Shown here piece by piece: positions 56,394 to 64,000 of a stretch of DNA of 64,000 nucleotides. A program made the translations under genes and the position numbers. Location: NCBI RefSeq assembly GCF_000166135.1, contig NC_014666.1, positions 6,758,001 through 6,822,000 on the forward strand. The letters run 5' to 3'. Every line of letters begins with the position of its first letter. Within the stretch, counting starts at the first letter, position 1. The notes under the pieces are model-generated. The model saw only the letters and a list, made by a program, of their open reading frames with translations, had not been told where the DNA came from and ran no database searches. This DNA comes from Pseudofrankia inefficax. Lineage in GTDB: Bacteria > Actinomycetota > Actinomycetes > Frankiales > Frankiaceae.

Positions 56394-58886
56394 TCAGCCG
56401 GCCAGGACGGACCTGGCCGCGACGAGCGCGTCGATCTCGCCCGTCGCGTAGCCGAGCTCGGCGAGGATGTCCCGGCTGTGCTCGCCGGCCAGGCAGGGCG
56501 GCCCGGCGACAACGCCCGGGTTCTCGGTGAGCCGGACCAGCACGCCGGTCTGCTCGAGCTTCCCGACGCCGTCGACCTGCGCCGTGACGACGTCGCCGAG
56601 CCGGCGCAGCGCCGGGTCGGTGAACAAGGCCGCGCCGAACGTGTCGACCGACAGCTCGCAGGGCAGGTCCCGCTTCTCGAAGTCCGGGAGGATCTCCTGC
56701 GCCGTCCGGCGGGCGAACAACGGCTGGAGCGCGGCCCGCAGGTCGGCGTCGTGGGCGGCCCGGTCCGCCGGACTGGCGAACCGTGGGTCGTCCACCAGCT
56801 CCGGGGCGCCCAGCGCGTCGCACAGGTCCGGCCAGGACGCCTCGGCGAGCACCGCGATCGACAGCCAGTCGCCACCGGCCAGCCGGTAGAGGCCGTGCGA
56901 CGCGGACAGGCCCTGCTGCCGCGCGTCGATCCGGGGCCGGTCGACGGTCGCGCCGTCGGCGCGGCTGTAGGCGTAGGAGGTCGCGAGCAGGGTGGCATTG
57001 ATGATCGCCGTCGAGACCTTCTGGCCGAGGCCGGTGCGCTCCCGGTGGTAGAGGGCCTGGATGACGGCGGTCGCCCACAGGTAACCGTTGCCGGTGTCGC
57101 CCATGTTGACCCGGCTCCACAGCGGCGCGCCGCCCAGCCGGCAGGCGCCGTCCTCGTACTCGGTGCCGGCCAGGGCGTTGGCGGTCTGGTCGGTGCCGGG
57201 CTGGCGGGAACGCGGGCCGTCCTCGAAGCCACGGGTGTGGCAGTAGATCAGCTTCGGGTACCGGGCGCCGAGCTCGGCGAAGCCGATGCCGAGCCGCTCG
57301 GCCGCGCCGGGGCGCATGTTGTGGGCGAGGACGTCGGCGGACGCGATCAGCTTCTCCAGCACCGCGCGGCCGGCCGGGTCCTTCAGGTTGAGCGCGATCG
57401 AGCGCTTGCCCCAGTTGGTCGCCAGGCCCATGTGGGTGCGGGTCCAGTAGCCGTCGTGCAGCGCGTGTACCTTGATGACCTCGGCGCCGAGGTCGGCGAG
57501 GACCTTGCCGCCCCACGGGCCGGCGACGCCGAGGCCCAGGTCGAGAACCCGCACCCCGTCGAGCGGCCCGCGCCGCAGCGCCGGCGGGGCCTTCGCGCCA
57601 TCACCGGCCGGGACCACGTCGGCAGAGTTTGCCGCGACAACATCGGCAGAGTCGGCCGGTGCGGCGGCGAGGACGTCGGCCGTGTGCTGGCCGCGTGGGG
57701 CCGCCGGGCCCTGGACAGCGCCCGGCGTCGCGGAGAACTCCAGCAGGACGCCGGCATGCCGGATCGGGCCGACCTCCGGGTCCGCCAGCTCGACGACACA
57801 GCCCTGCCGCAGCAGTGCCTCGTCGGAGAACGCCTCCTCGGGCGAGCGCACGAGCGCGATGCCGATGTTGCGGGCCGCTCCGAACGCGACCCACCGCTCG
57901 GCCGGGAACTTCTTGAAGGCCGCCTGGAGCAGGCCGTAGTACATGTAAAGGATCGGCACCTCGTCCGCGTCCATGCCGATCCGGACGCCGGTCCTCATGT
58001 CGTCCCTCGGGCCGTCAAGCACGAGTTCGTCGCCCTCGGCCGCGTCGAGCACGAGGGTCGGCCTGATCGTCCAGAAGTGCACCCAGCGGCCGTCAGAGCA
58101 TTCGAACAGCCCCTCGGGTGAACGCCGGTCGGTGACCCACATCCAGACGCCCGGCGCGGCCAGGTTCTCGATCCACTGCCAGTTCGGGGCGTTCGCCGCC
58201 ATCGCCCCCTGCACCAGCGACGTCTCGACGAGATCGCCCCGGCCGGTCAGCTCCCGGGCCCGCAGCGCCGCGCTCACGCCGGCGATCGCGTTGTACGCCG
58301 CACCCAGGCTCGGCCAGGTCGACCGCAGGAAGACGGGACCCTCCTGGTCGAACCGGTTCGCCGGCAGGTCGGGGATCTCGACGTCCTCGTTCGGCGGTGC
58401 GGCGCCGCGAATCTTGTTCAGCGGTGTGCCGACGACCCCGCGCGCCTCCCACTGCAGCCCCGTCCGGGCGGCGACCAGCGAGTCGAGCCCGGGTCGGTGC
58501 GCATCCGGGCCGTCCGGGCCGTAGCCGGTGATGGAGCAGTAGACCAGCCTCGGGTTGCGCGCCCGCAGCGTCGCCGGGTCGATGCCCAGGCGGCGGGTGA
58601 CGCCGGGCTCGAACGACTCGACCAGCACGTCGGCGCGGTCGGCGAGCGCCAGGAAGGCCTCGTGCTGCGCCGGGTCGCGCAGGTCGAGGACCGCGCTGCG
58701 CTTGCCGCGGTTCCACACCCGGTAGGCGACGTCGTCGCGGACCGGGTCGCCGTGCGGCGACTCGACCCGCAGCACGTCGGCACCCGAGTCGGCGAGCAGC
58801 ATCGCCGTCATCGGACCGGCTGCCCCCCAGGACAGGTCGAGAACGCTGAGGCCCACGAACGGCCCCGAACGCGTCGAGTCGGCCAC
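56394..58886 (-). CDS. Tandem double CaiB/BaiF CoA-transferase (830 aa)
   Basis: Two family-III CoA-transferases in one chain. The first half begins FVGLSVLDLSWGAAGPMTAMLLADSGADVLRVESPHGDP, with NRGKRSAVLDLRDP; the second begins LDGVRVLDLGLGVAGPWGGKVLADLGAEVIKVHALHDG, with NWGKRSIALNLKDP. Ordinary members are about 400 aa and form interlocked dimers; a fused pair could form a permanent heterodimer. The linker (AAAPADSADVVAANSADVVPAG) contains a SADVV repeat. GTG start with GGGAGG. Divergent from the alpha/beta hydrolase. Confidence 0.9.
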   Translation of the reverse strand: MADSTRSGPFVGLSVLDLSWGAAGPMTAMLLADSGADVLRVESPHGDPVRDDVAYRVWNRGKRSAVLDLRDPAQHEAFLALADRADVLVESFEPGVTRRLGIDPATLRARNPRLVYCSITGYGPDGPDAHRPGLDSLVAARTGLQWEARGVVGTPLNKIRGAAPPNEDVEIPDLPANRFDQEGPVFLRSTWPSLGAAYNAIAGVSAALRARELTGRGDLVETSLVQGAMAANAPNWQWIENLAAPGVWMWVTDRRSPEGLFECSDGRWVHFWTIRPTLVLDAAEGDELVLDGPRDDMRTGVRIGMDADEVPILYMYYGLLQAAFKKFPAERWVAFGAARNIGIALVRSPEEAFSDEALLRQGCVVELADPEVGPIRHAGVLLEFSATPGAVQGPAAPRGQHTADVLAAAPADSADVVAANSADVVPAGDGAKAPPALRRGPLDGVRVLDLGLGVAGPWGGKVLADLGAEVIKVHALHDGYWTRTHMGLATNWGKRSIALNLKDPAGRAVLEKLIASADVLAHNMRPGAAERLGIGFAELGARYPKLIYCHTRGFEDGPRSRQPGTDQTANALAGTEYEDGACRLGGAPLWSRVNMGDTGNGYLWATAVIQALYHRERTGLGQKVSTAIINATLLATSYAYSRADGATVDRPRIDARQQGLSASHGLYRLAGGDWLSIAVLAEASWPDLCDALGAPELVDDPRFASPADRAAHDADLRAALQPLFARRTAQEILPDFEKRDLPCELSVDTFGAALFTDPALRRLGDVVTAQVDGVGKLEQTGVLVRLTENPGVVAGPPCLAGEHSRDILAELGYATGEIDALVAARSVLAG

Positions 58887-59138
58887 GAGTCCCTCCCGAA
58901 GTTCTGATGCCGCCGGGTTCGGCGGCCCGGCTCGGACCCCGCTCGGCGGTCCGCCACCCGGCACGATGCACGCCGATGACGACGTGATGACCAGCACGAT
59001 AGCATTCACTATGTGGTACGGACACTAACAACCGGACCGAAGTGGCTCAGGCGCTGGCAGCGTTGACGAGACACGACGCCGGCCCCGGCAGCGCGGGCGA
59101 GGTCAGGATGTCCGAGATCGGCCGAGAGGGGAGAGTCG

Positions 59139-60113
59139 TTGTCGCTCGAACGCAAGAGCTTCCGGGTCCCGGCCGGGGACCGTGCGCCCCGGGGAGCCGA
59201 GCAGGTCGCGGTCACCCTCGTGCGTGACCCGTCACACTCGCCGGACCGGCCGGTGATCGCGTGCTGTTTCGCCGGCGGCGCGATGTCGTCCGGATACTTC
59301 GACCTGGACGGGCTCGGCCCGGCCGCCGCGCACCGCGCCCCGTACAGCATGGCGGCGCACCTGGCCGCGGCCGGGATCACCGTCCTGCTCGTCGACCACC
59401 TCGCCACCGGCGGCAGCGACACCCCCGCCGACCCGTGGACGCTGGTCCCGGAGGTGGTGGCCGACGTCGACGCGGCGGCGGTTCGACGGGTGCTGGAGCA
59501 GCTCGCGCCGCGCGACCCGGTCGTCCTGGGGGTCGGCCATTCGATGGGCGGGATGCTGGTCGCGATCCAGCAGGCCCGCCACCGGCTCTATGACGGCCTG
59601 GTGCTGCTCGGCCACGCCGGTGCCGGGATGCCCCAGGTGCTGGGCCGGGACGAGCTCGCGGCCGCCGGCGACCCGGCGCGGGTGCGGGCATCGATCGCCG
59701 ACCTGGCGAAGGCCCGTTTCGGCCGGGCGCTGGTGCCGAGCGGATCCGGCGCCCTGGAGCTGCTCGTCGGCCCGGACCTGCCGGCCGAGGCGGCAGCGTC
59801 GCTGCGCGGCTGCGCCGCGGACCTGATCACGCCGTGCGGGCTGGCGGCGATGATTCCCGGCAGCCACGCCGACGCCCTCGCGGCGATCGACGTGCCGACG
59901 ATGATCGGCCTGGCCGAGCACGACATCGCCGGCCCACCGCACGAGGCCCCGAGCCATCTGACGTCCTGCCCCGACGTGACGCTGTACGTCCAGCCCGGCG
60001 CCTACCACAACGCCAACGTGGCCCCGAGCCGCGCGGCCCTGTGGGACCGGGTCGTCGGCTGGGCGGCCCAGCTGCGCGCGCCGGTCACCCGGTTACCGGT
60101 CGCGGACCTGTAG
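59139..60113 (+). CDS. Alpha/beta hydrolase
   Basis: 324-aa soluble alpha/beta hydrolase. Nucleophile Ser135 in GHSMGG, catalytic His probably in AYHNANVAPSR near the C-terminus, Asp in LAEHDIAGPPH. Substrate unknown; thioesters, esters or lactones fit the surrounding CoA chemistry. Start is TTG 59139 with GAGAGGGGAG immediately upstream; no better ATG/GTG exists in the frame. Divergent from the CoA-transferase. Confidence 0.83.
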   Translation: MSLERKSFRVPAGDRAPRGAEQVAVTLVRDPSHSPDRPVIACCFAGGAMSSGYFDLDGLGPAAAHRAPYSMAAHLAAAGITVLLVDHLATGGSDTPADPWTLVPEVVADVDAAAVRRVLEQLAPRDPVVLGVGHSMGGMLVAIQQARHRLYDGLVLLGHAGAGMPQVLGRDELAAAGDPARVRASIADLAKARFGRALVPSGSGALELLVGPDLPAEAAASLRGCAADLITPCGLAAMIPGSHADALAAIDVPTMIGLAEHDIAGPPHEAPSHLTSCPDVTLYVQPGAYHNANVAPSRAALWDRVVGWAAQLRAPVTRLPVADL

Positions 60114-60134
60114 CGGCCCCCGCCGGCCATCTAA

Positions 60135-60153
60135 GGTAGACAATATACAAATG
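60135..60153 (+). promoter_or_regulatory. AT-rich promoter/operator motif (TAGACAATATACAAATG)
   Basis: AT-rich island 34-52 bases before the LLM oxidoreductase start, with AATATACAAA close to TTGTATACAA. Its reverse complement matches the 43819 site in 10 of 14 positions. Likely -10 region plus regulator site for the 60187-63208 operon. Confidence 0.45.
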
Positions 60154-60186
60154 GTGATGTTGAAGCAGTCTGAGGAGGCCTGAGGC

Positions 60187-61110
60187 ATGGCGACGTCACG
60201 TCCTCGGCTCGCGCTCGGCTTGCCCGTCGGCGAGTCGCTGTACAAGGCCGATGAACAGCACAGGATCCTCGAGCTGGCCCGCGCCGCCGACGACGCCGGC
60301 ATCGACACCCTCGTCCAGAGCGACCACGTGATCATGGGCGAACGGCACGACCGCTACCCCTGGGGCCGCTTCCCCTTCCCGAACGGCTCACCCTGGCTCG
60401 AACCACTCACACTGCTGTCCGTCATCGCCGGAGCGACCGCACGGGTCCGGCTGTCCACCGGCATCCTCATCGCGGGACTGCGCCGCCCCACCCTGCTGGC
60501 CAAGCAGGCCGCGACCCTCGACGCGCTCTCCGGCGGCCGGCTCGAGCTCGGGGTCGGCACCGGCTGGCAGCCCGAGGAGTACGAGACGCTCGACCTCGAC
60601 TTCGACAACCGCGCACAGCTCCTGGACGACACGATCACCGCCTGCCGCGCGCTGTGGGCACCCGGCCCGGCCACCGTCGACCTGCCGACGGTCCGCTTCG
60701 AGAAGATCTGGTGCGACCCCAAGCCGGCCCAGCCCAACGGCCCGGCCATCCTGTTCAGCGGCCCGCTGACGAAGCGCAACCTGCGTCGGATCACCGAACT
60801 CGGCGACGGCTGGATCCCGATCATGGGCGAGACCGCCGAAAACGTCGCCACCGGCGCCGCGGCGATCCGCGCGGCCTGGGCCGCCGCCGGCCGTGGCGAC
60901 GCCACCCCGCGCGTGCGCCACACCCTCCCACTGGTCCGCGGCGACGACGGAGCCCTCGACCTCGACCGGACCCTCGCCGGCGCGCCCGCCCTCGCCGAGA
61001 CCGGGGCGACCGAGGTCTCCGTGGCGATCTCGGCCTTCCTCTCCGACAGCGCCGAGGCCGTCGCGTGGGTCACCGACCTGGGCCAGCGCTGGGAGAAGCT
61101 GTGGAGCTGA
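60187..61110 (+). CDS. LLM-class flavin/F420-dependent oxidoreductase
   Basis: 307-aa bacterial-luciferase-fold (LLM) oxidoreductase, expected to use F420 or FMN. Seen: FVQ-like LVQSDHVIMGERHDRYPWG, RVRLSTGILIAGLRRPTLLAKQAATLDALSGGRLELGVGTGWQPEEYE (the flavin/F420-binding half), and FSGPLTKRNLRRITELGDGWIP. F420 use is typical in actinobacteria. First gene of an operon with SnoaL-like, DUF35 and thiolase-like genes; it overlaps the next gene by 10 bases. Confidence 0.88.
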   Translation: MATSRPRLALGLPVGESLYKADEQHRILELARAADDAGIDTLVQSDHVIMGERHDRYPWGRFPFPNGSPWLEPLTLLSVIAGATARVRLSTGILIAGLRRPTLLAKQAATLDALSGGRLELGVGTGWQPEEYETLDLDFDNRAQLLDDTITACRALWAPGPATVDLPTVRFEKIWCDPKPAQPNGPAILFSGPLTKRNLRRITELGDGWIPIMGETAENVATGAAAIRAAWAAAGRGDATPRVRHTLPLVRGDDGALDLDRTLAGAPALAETGATEVSVAISAFLSDSAEAVAWVTDLGQRWEKLWS

Positions 61111-61604
61111 CCCGAGGCATCCTGGCCGCCGGTCGGTCGGCAGGCGGCCCCGCCGACCGGCTCGCGCTGCGCGACCTCGCCGAGAGCTACGCCGCCGCGG
61201 TCGACGCCCGCGACGAGGAGCTGTTCGTCTCCCTGTTCACCGAGGACGGCGTGCTCCAGGTCAGCTACGCCCACCTGGCCGAGCCGATGCCACCCGTGGT
61301 GGGTGCCGCGGCGCTGGTCGCGATCCCGCGCGCGCTCGGCGCGAAGTTCCCCGAGACGTTCCACTTCGTGGGCAACCACCGCTGCCAGATCGACGGCGAC
61401 CGGGCCGCCGGCGAGGCCTACTGCGAGGCCCACCACCTGCACGCGGACGAGGCCGGCGTGCCGACCGACCTGCGGATGGTGATCCGCTACGGGGATGCCT
61501 ACGCCCGCGGCGCCGACGGTCTCTGGCGGTTCGCCCGCCGGACGGTCAACGTCCTGTGGCAGGAGATCGCACCGGTCTCCGCCAGCCTGCTGCACCGTCC
61601 CTGA
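61101..61604 (+). CDS. SnoaL-like (NTF2-fold) protein
   Basis: 167-aa NTF2/SnoaL-fold protein (LRDLAESYAAAVDARDEELFVSLFTEDGVLQV ... FHFVGNHRCQIDGDRAAGEAYCEAHHL): cone-shaped pocket used by isomerases, dehydratases and aromatic-ring hydroxylase small subunits. GTG 61101 overlaps the LLM stop by 10 bases, with GGGAGAAG before it. No catalytic pair is obvious. In context, isomerisation or dehydration of the LLM product. Confidence 0.82.
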   Translation: MELTRGILAAGRSAGGPADRLALRDLAESYAAAVDARDEELFVSLFTEDGVLQVSYAHLAEPMPPVVGAAALVAIPRALGAKFPETFHFVGNHRCQIDGDRAAGEAYCEAHHLHADEAGVPTDLRMVIRYGDAYARGADGLWRFARRTVNVLWQEIAPVSASLLHRP

Positions 61605-61637
61605 GCCTGCCGGCCCTCGGACAACCTGGGAGGTCTG

Positions 61638-62051
61638 ATGCCCCGCGTCATCCGTCCGGTCCCCGACCGCGACGACGCGTTCTTCTGGGACGCCGTCCAG
61701 GCCGGGAGGCTGGTCGCGCACGCCTGCGCGAGCTGCGGGCGCCTGGCCCATCCGCCGGTACCGATGTGCCCGGTCTGCGGATCGGTCGACTGGGTGGAAC
61801 GCGAGCTGTCCGGCCGCGGCACGATCCACAGCTGGATCGTCTCGAAGCACCCGTCGCGGGCAGACGACCCGGGGCGGATCGTCGTTCTCGTCGACCTGGA
61901 GGAGGGCATCCGGTTCGTGTCGAACCTTCAGGAGATCGACGCGACCGAGGTGACGGGCGAGCTGCCGGTCGAGGTGTTCTTCACCGAGGTCGACGGCTGC
62001 ACGCTGCCCCAGTTCCGGCCCGCGGGCCGGGGCCCGCGGGTGGGTACGTGA
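61638..62051 (+). CDS. DUF35 zinc-ribbon/OB-fold protein
   Basis: 137 aa. Rubredoxin-like zinc site Cys30, Cys33, Cys44, Cys47 (CASCGR, CPVC), then an OB-fold (GTIHSWIVSKHP, RIVVLVDLEEGIRFVSNL). DUF35 proteins pair with thiolase-fold enzymes to bind acyl-CoA or form aldolase complexes (ChsH2-Ltp2 in cholesterol side-chain cleavage). Its stop overlaps the start of the thiolase-like gene (TGATG), strongly supporting a complex. Confidence 0.9.
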   Translation: MPRVIRPVPDRDDAFFWDAVQAGRLVAHACASCGRLAHPPVPMCPVCGSVDWVERELSGRGTIHSWIVSKHPSRADDPGRIVVLVDLEEGIRFVSNLQEIDATEVTGELPVEVFFTEVDGCTLPQFRPAGRGPRVGT

Positions 62052-63208
62052 TGGCGGCCGGCTCGCGGCCGACGCGGGCGGCCATCGCCGGGATCGGGCA
62101 GACCGAGTTCTCCAAGGACTCCGGCCGCAGTGAGCTGCGGCTGGCCGCCGAGGCGGTCCGCGCGGCCATCGCCGACGCCGGCCTGTCTCCCAAGGACATC
62201 GACGGCACGGTCACCTTCACCCAGGACACCAACGACGAGCTGGCACTGGCGAGGACCGTGGGGCTCGACGAGATCCGGTGGGCGTCCCGGACGCCGTTCG
62301 GCGGCGGCGGCGCGTCCGCGACCGTCCAGCACGCGGCGGCGGCCGTCCAGTCCGGCCTGGCGAACGCGGTGGTGATCTACCGGGCGTTCAACGAGCGCTC
62401 CGGACACCGGTTCGGCCAGCCGGCGCAGCAGGCCCGGTCCGCGGGGTTCAACTTCTACCTGCCGTATGGCCTGGACGCGCCGACGAAGATGTACTCGCTC
62501 TGGTTCCAGCGGTACATGCACGTCTACGGGCTGACGAACGCCGACTTCGGGCTCTACTCGGTCGTCGCCCGGCGCAACGCCGCGACGAACCCGAATGCCT
62601 GGTTCTACGGCAGGCCGATCACGATCGAGGATCATCAGCGTTCACGCTGGATCGTGGAGCCGATCCTGCGGCTGCTCGACTGCTGCCAGGAGAGCGACGG
62701 CGGGGTGGCGCTCGTCGTCACCACCGAGGAACGCGCGCGTGGCCTCCGCCAGCCGCTGGTCACCGTCGAGGCGGCCGCGCAGGGCAACGTCCGCGACGGC
62801 GACGTGCTGTTCAACTACTACCACCCGAACATGGCAGCCTTTCCCGAGGCGGAGGCGAGCGGCCGGCTGCTCTACGAGTCGACCGGCCTGACCCCGGGCG
62901 ACCTCGACGTCGCGATGCTGTACGAGAACTTCAGCCCGGTCGTGTTCTACATGCTGGAGGCGTACGGCTTCTGCGCGCCGGGCGAGGCCAGGGACTTCAT
63001 CGCCGACGGGCACATCGACCTCGACGGCACGATCCCGGTGAACACGCACGGCGGGCTGCTGGGAGAGGCCTACATCCACGGGGTGAACAACATCCTGGAG
63101 GCGGTCCGCCAGCTGCGCGGCAGCGCGGTCAACCAGGTGAAGAAGGACGTCCACCGGGCCCTGGTCGCGGCCGGCCGCAGCGCCGTCATCCTCGGCGACG
63201 GCACCTGA
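62051..63208 (+). CDS. Thiolase-fold (SCP2/Ltp-like) protein without nucleophilic Cys
   Basis: 385-aa thiolase-fold protein of the lipid-transfer/SCP2-thiolase group. NTHGGLLGEAYIHG near residues 330-343 keeps the catalytic His loop, but the N-terminal loop, which carries the nucleophilic Cys in true thiolases, reads FGGGGASATVQHAA with Ala/Ser at residues 88-89. Together with the adjacent DUF35 this fits Ltp2-type retro-aldolases rather than thiolases. Candidate role: cleaving a branched acyl-CoA side chain. GTG directly before ATG 62051 is an alternative start. Confidence 0.88.
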   Translation: MAAGSRPTRAAIAGIGQTEFSKDSGRSELRLAAEAVRAAIADAGLSPKDIDGTVTFTQDTNDELALARTVGLDEIRWASRTPFGGGGASATVQHAAAAVQSGLANAVVIYRAFNERSGHRFGQPAQQARSAGFNFYLPYGLDAPTKMYSLWFQRYMHVYGLTNADFGLYSVVARRNAATNPNAWFYGRPITIEDHQRSRWIVEPILRLLDCCQESDGGVALVVTTEERARGLRQPLVTVEAAAQGNVRDGDVLFNYYHPNMAAFPEAEASGRLLYESTGLTPGDLDVAMLYENFSPVVFYMLEAYGFCAPGEARDFIADGHIDLDGTIPVNTHGGLLGEAYIHGVNNILEAVRQLRGSAVNQVKKDVHRALVAAGRSAVILGDGT

Positions 63209-63246
63209 CCTGAGAGCCGCGCCGACCCTCCCCGCCCGATGTGCAC

Positions 63247-63272
63247 TGTGCATACTATGTGCATAGCGCACA
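63247..63272. promoter_or_regulatory. TGTGCATA repeats, MarR-type operator
   Basis: TGTGCATA at 63247-63254 and 63258-63265 (11 bp apart, one helical turn), followed by GCGCACA. Outer arms TGTGC/GCACA and inner CTATG/CATAG make overlapping dyads, 50-75 bases upstream of the MarR start; typical of MarR autoregulation. Confidence 0.55.
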
Positions 63273-63322
63273 TTTCGAGTACGCTAAGTCGCGTACCCGG
63301 TGTGTTCAGGAGGGAGTGTCGC

Positions 63323-63844
63323 ATGGAGCGCGAGCCCGCCGGCGGAGCCCCCGGCGTCACCGAGGGCGCCAGCGCCGCCATCGCCGCCATCGAGCGCGAG
63401 CTGACGCTGATCAGCCGGTACACCGTCATGGTCACCAACCGGTCCGCGGCCAACCAGCGGCTCGAACGCAGCGCCTACCTGCTGTTGTCGCGGATCGAGG
63501 CCGAGGGGCCGATGTCCATCGGCCAGCTCTCCGAGGCGTTCGGGCTGGATGCCTCGACGATCAACCGGCAGACGGCCGCGATGCTGCGCGCAGGCCTGGT
63601 CGGCCGCATTCCCGACCCGGACGGCGGCCTGGCCCGCAAGCTGCGGATCACCGAAGCCGGCCTGGCCCGGCTGCACGCGGACCGCGACTGGGCGGTGAAC
63701 GGCGTCGGCCGGGTGCTGGCGGACTGGGACCCCGCCGACGTCGCGACCCTCGCTCACCTGCTCGTCCAGTACAACATCACCATCGAGCGCAGGCAGGGCC
63801 GTCTCTGGCCGCGCCCGGCGTCCGCCCAGCCTCAGACCTCCTGA
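63323..63844 (+). CDS. MarR-family transcriptional regulator
   Basis: 173-aa winged-helix MarR protein: LERSAYLLLSRIEAEGPMSIGQLSEAFGLDASTINRQTAAMLRAGLVGRIPDPDGGLARKLRITEAG covers recognition helix and wing. ATG 63323 is preceded by AGGAGGGAG. Same strand as, and 115 bases after, the thiolase-like gene; the TGTGCATA repeats upstream suggest autoregulation, and it may control the preceding operon. Its 3' end overlaps the convergent crotonase gene by 13 bases. Confidence 0.9.
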   Translation: MEREPAGGAPGVTEGASAAIAAIERELTLISRYTVMVTNRSAANQRLERSAYLLLSRIEAEGPMSIGQLSEAFGLDASTINRQTAAMLRAGLVGRIPDPDGGLARKLRITEAGLARLHADRDWAVNGVGRVLADWDPADVATLAHLLVQYNITIERRQGRLWPRPASAQPQTS

Positions 63845-64000
63845 CCGCCGGTGGCCGGCTTCGCCGAGGCGGCCTTGACCGCGGCCAGGGCGTTCGCGCG
63901 GAACCGGGCGGCCGCCTCGGTGTGCGCGGCGAGAGCCTGCAGCTCGGTCCCGGCGCGGATGGCGGCGCGGGCGCCCCAGATGTCGAAGGCGCGATGGACC
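63832..64000 (-). CDS. Enoyl-CoA hydratase family protein, C-terminal end (5' part outside window)
   Basis: The minus strand is open from the window edge to the TGA at 63834-63832, encoding VHRAFDIWGARAAIRAG...ELQALAAHTEAAARF and ending TGGQEV. The VHRAFDIW...GTELQALA pattern is characteristic of the C-terminus of many crotonase-family proteins. Only about 55 codons are visible, without a start, so the class cannot be refined. It ends inside the convergent MarR gene. Confidence 0.6.
   Translation of the reverse strand, partial: VHRAFDIWGARAAIRAGTELQALAAHTEAAARFRANALAAVKAASAKPATGGQEV

Noticed and set aside
54756-58121. 1,121-codon open frame on the plus strand
   Set aside because: Antisense to the amidohydrolase and double CoA-transferase, which have clear family motifs; long open antisense frames are expected at this GC content.
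1-64000. tRNA, rRNA, insertion sequences or prophage
   Set aside because: No CCA-type cloverleaf, rRNA signature, transposase or integrase sequence was seen.

Overview
The window is very GC-rich (about 70%) actinobacterial chromosomal DNA. Start codons are ATG or GTG with occasional TTG, stop codons overlap following starts, and small families are heavily duplicated: short-chain dehydrogenases (SDR), amidohydrolases, CaiB/BaiF CoA-transferases, enoyl-CoA hydratases, and TetR/GntR/MarR regulators. The style fits a Frankia-like or related soil actinomycete with large lipid, steroid or terpenoid catabolic capacity; this is inference from gene content, not from a marker gene. I see no rRNA, tRNA, transposase, phage or CRISPR locus. 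About 57 protein genes are supported, two of them cut by the window edges.

Region by region. 1-9.6 kb: amidohydrolase (5' cut), SDR + hotdog thioesterase, TetR, a small Cys-containing protein, a degenerate isochorismatase-fold protein, a type-4 17-beta-HSD-like SDR, a CoA-transferase, a lone Hsp70-type ATPase domain and a second TetR. 9.6-13.7 kb: a LuxE-like/LuxC-like/aldo-keto reductase operon (fatty-acid-reductase logic without luciferase) behind two tandem palindromes. 14-15.8 kb: a small membrane protein and an MFS exporter. 15.9-27.4 kb: a minus-strand catabolic cluster combining a xanthine-dehydrogenase-type molybdenum hydroxylase (three subunits plus a CoxG-like protein), a cytochrome P450, a Rieske oxygenase, a TauD-type dioxygenase, a CMD protein and an SDR, with a divergent TetR and matching palindromes. 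27.4-31.4 kb: a GntR-FCD regulator duplicated within one chain, enoyl-CoA hydratase, SDR and TetR. 31.6-36.8 kb: sulfotransferase, an unknown protein, CysD and CysNC, that is, a sulfo-donor supply coupled to a sulfotransferase. 36.8-39.3 kb: a repeat-rich intergenic region and an alkylation-repair pair (Ada-AlkA fusion, Ogt). 39.3-48.8 kb: acyl-CoA synthetase, amidohydrolase, degenerate TPP enzyme, NIPSNAP-like protein, acyl-CoA dehydrogenase, enoyl-CoA hydratase and two SDRs, one of mycofactocin type. 49-54.1 kb: a branched-chain-amino-acid-type ABC importer in which both permeases and both ATPases are fused. 54.9-64 kb: small protein, amidohydrolase, double CoA-transferase, alpha/beta hydrolase, an LLM oxidoreductase operon with SnoaL-like, DUF35 and thiolase-like genes, MarR, and the 3' end of an enoyl-CoA hydratase.

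The most unusual non-coding features are a dispersed palindromic element of exactly 77 bp present three times, a three-copy 16-bp motif at exact 28-bp spacing upstream of the alkylation-repair genes, and several sets of matching operator-like palindromes. Most gene clusters read as peripheral degradation modules (activation, hydroxylation, CoA chemistry, import), each with its own local repressor.
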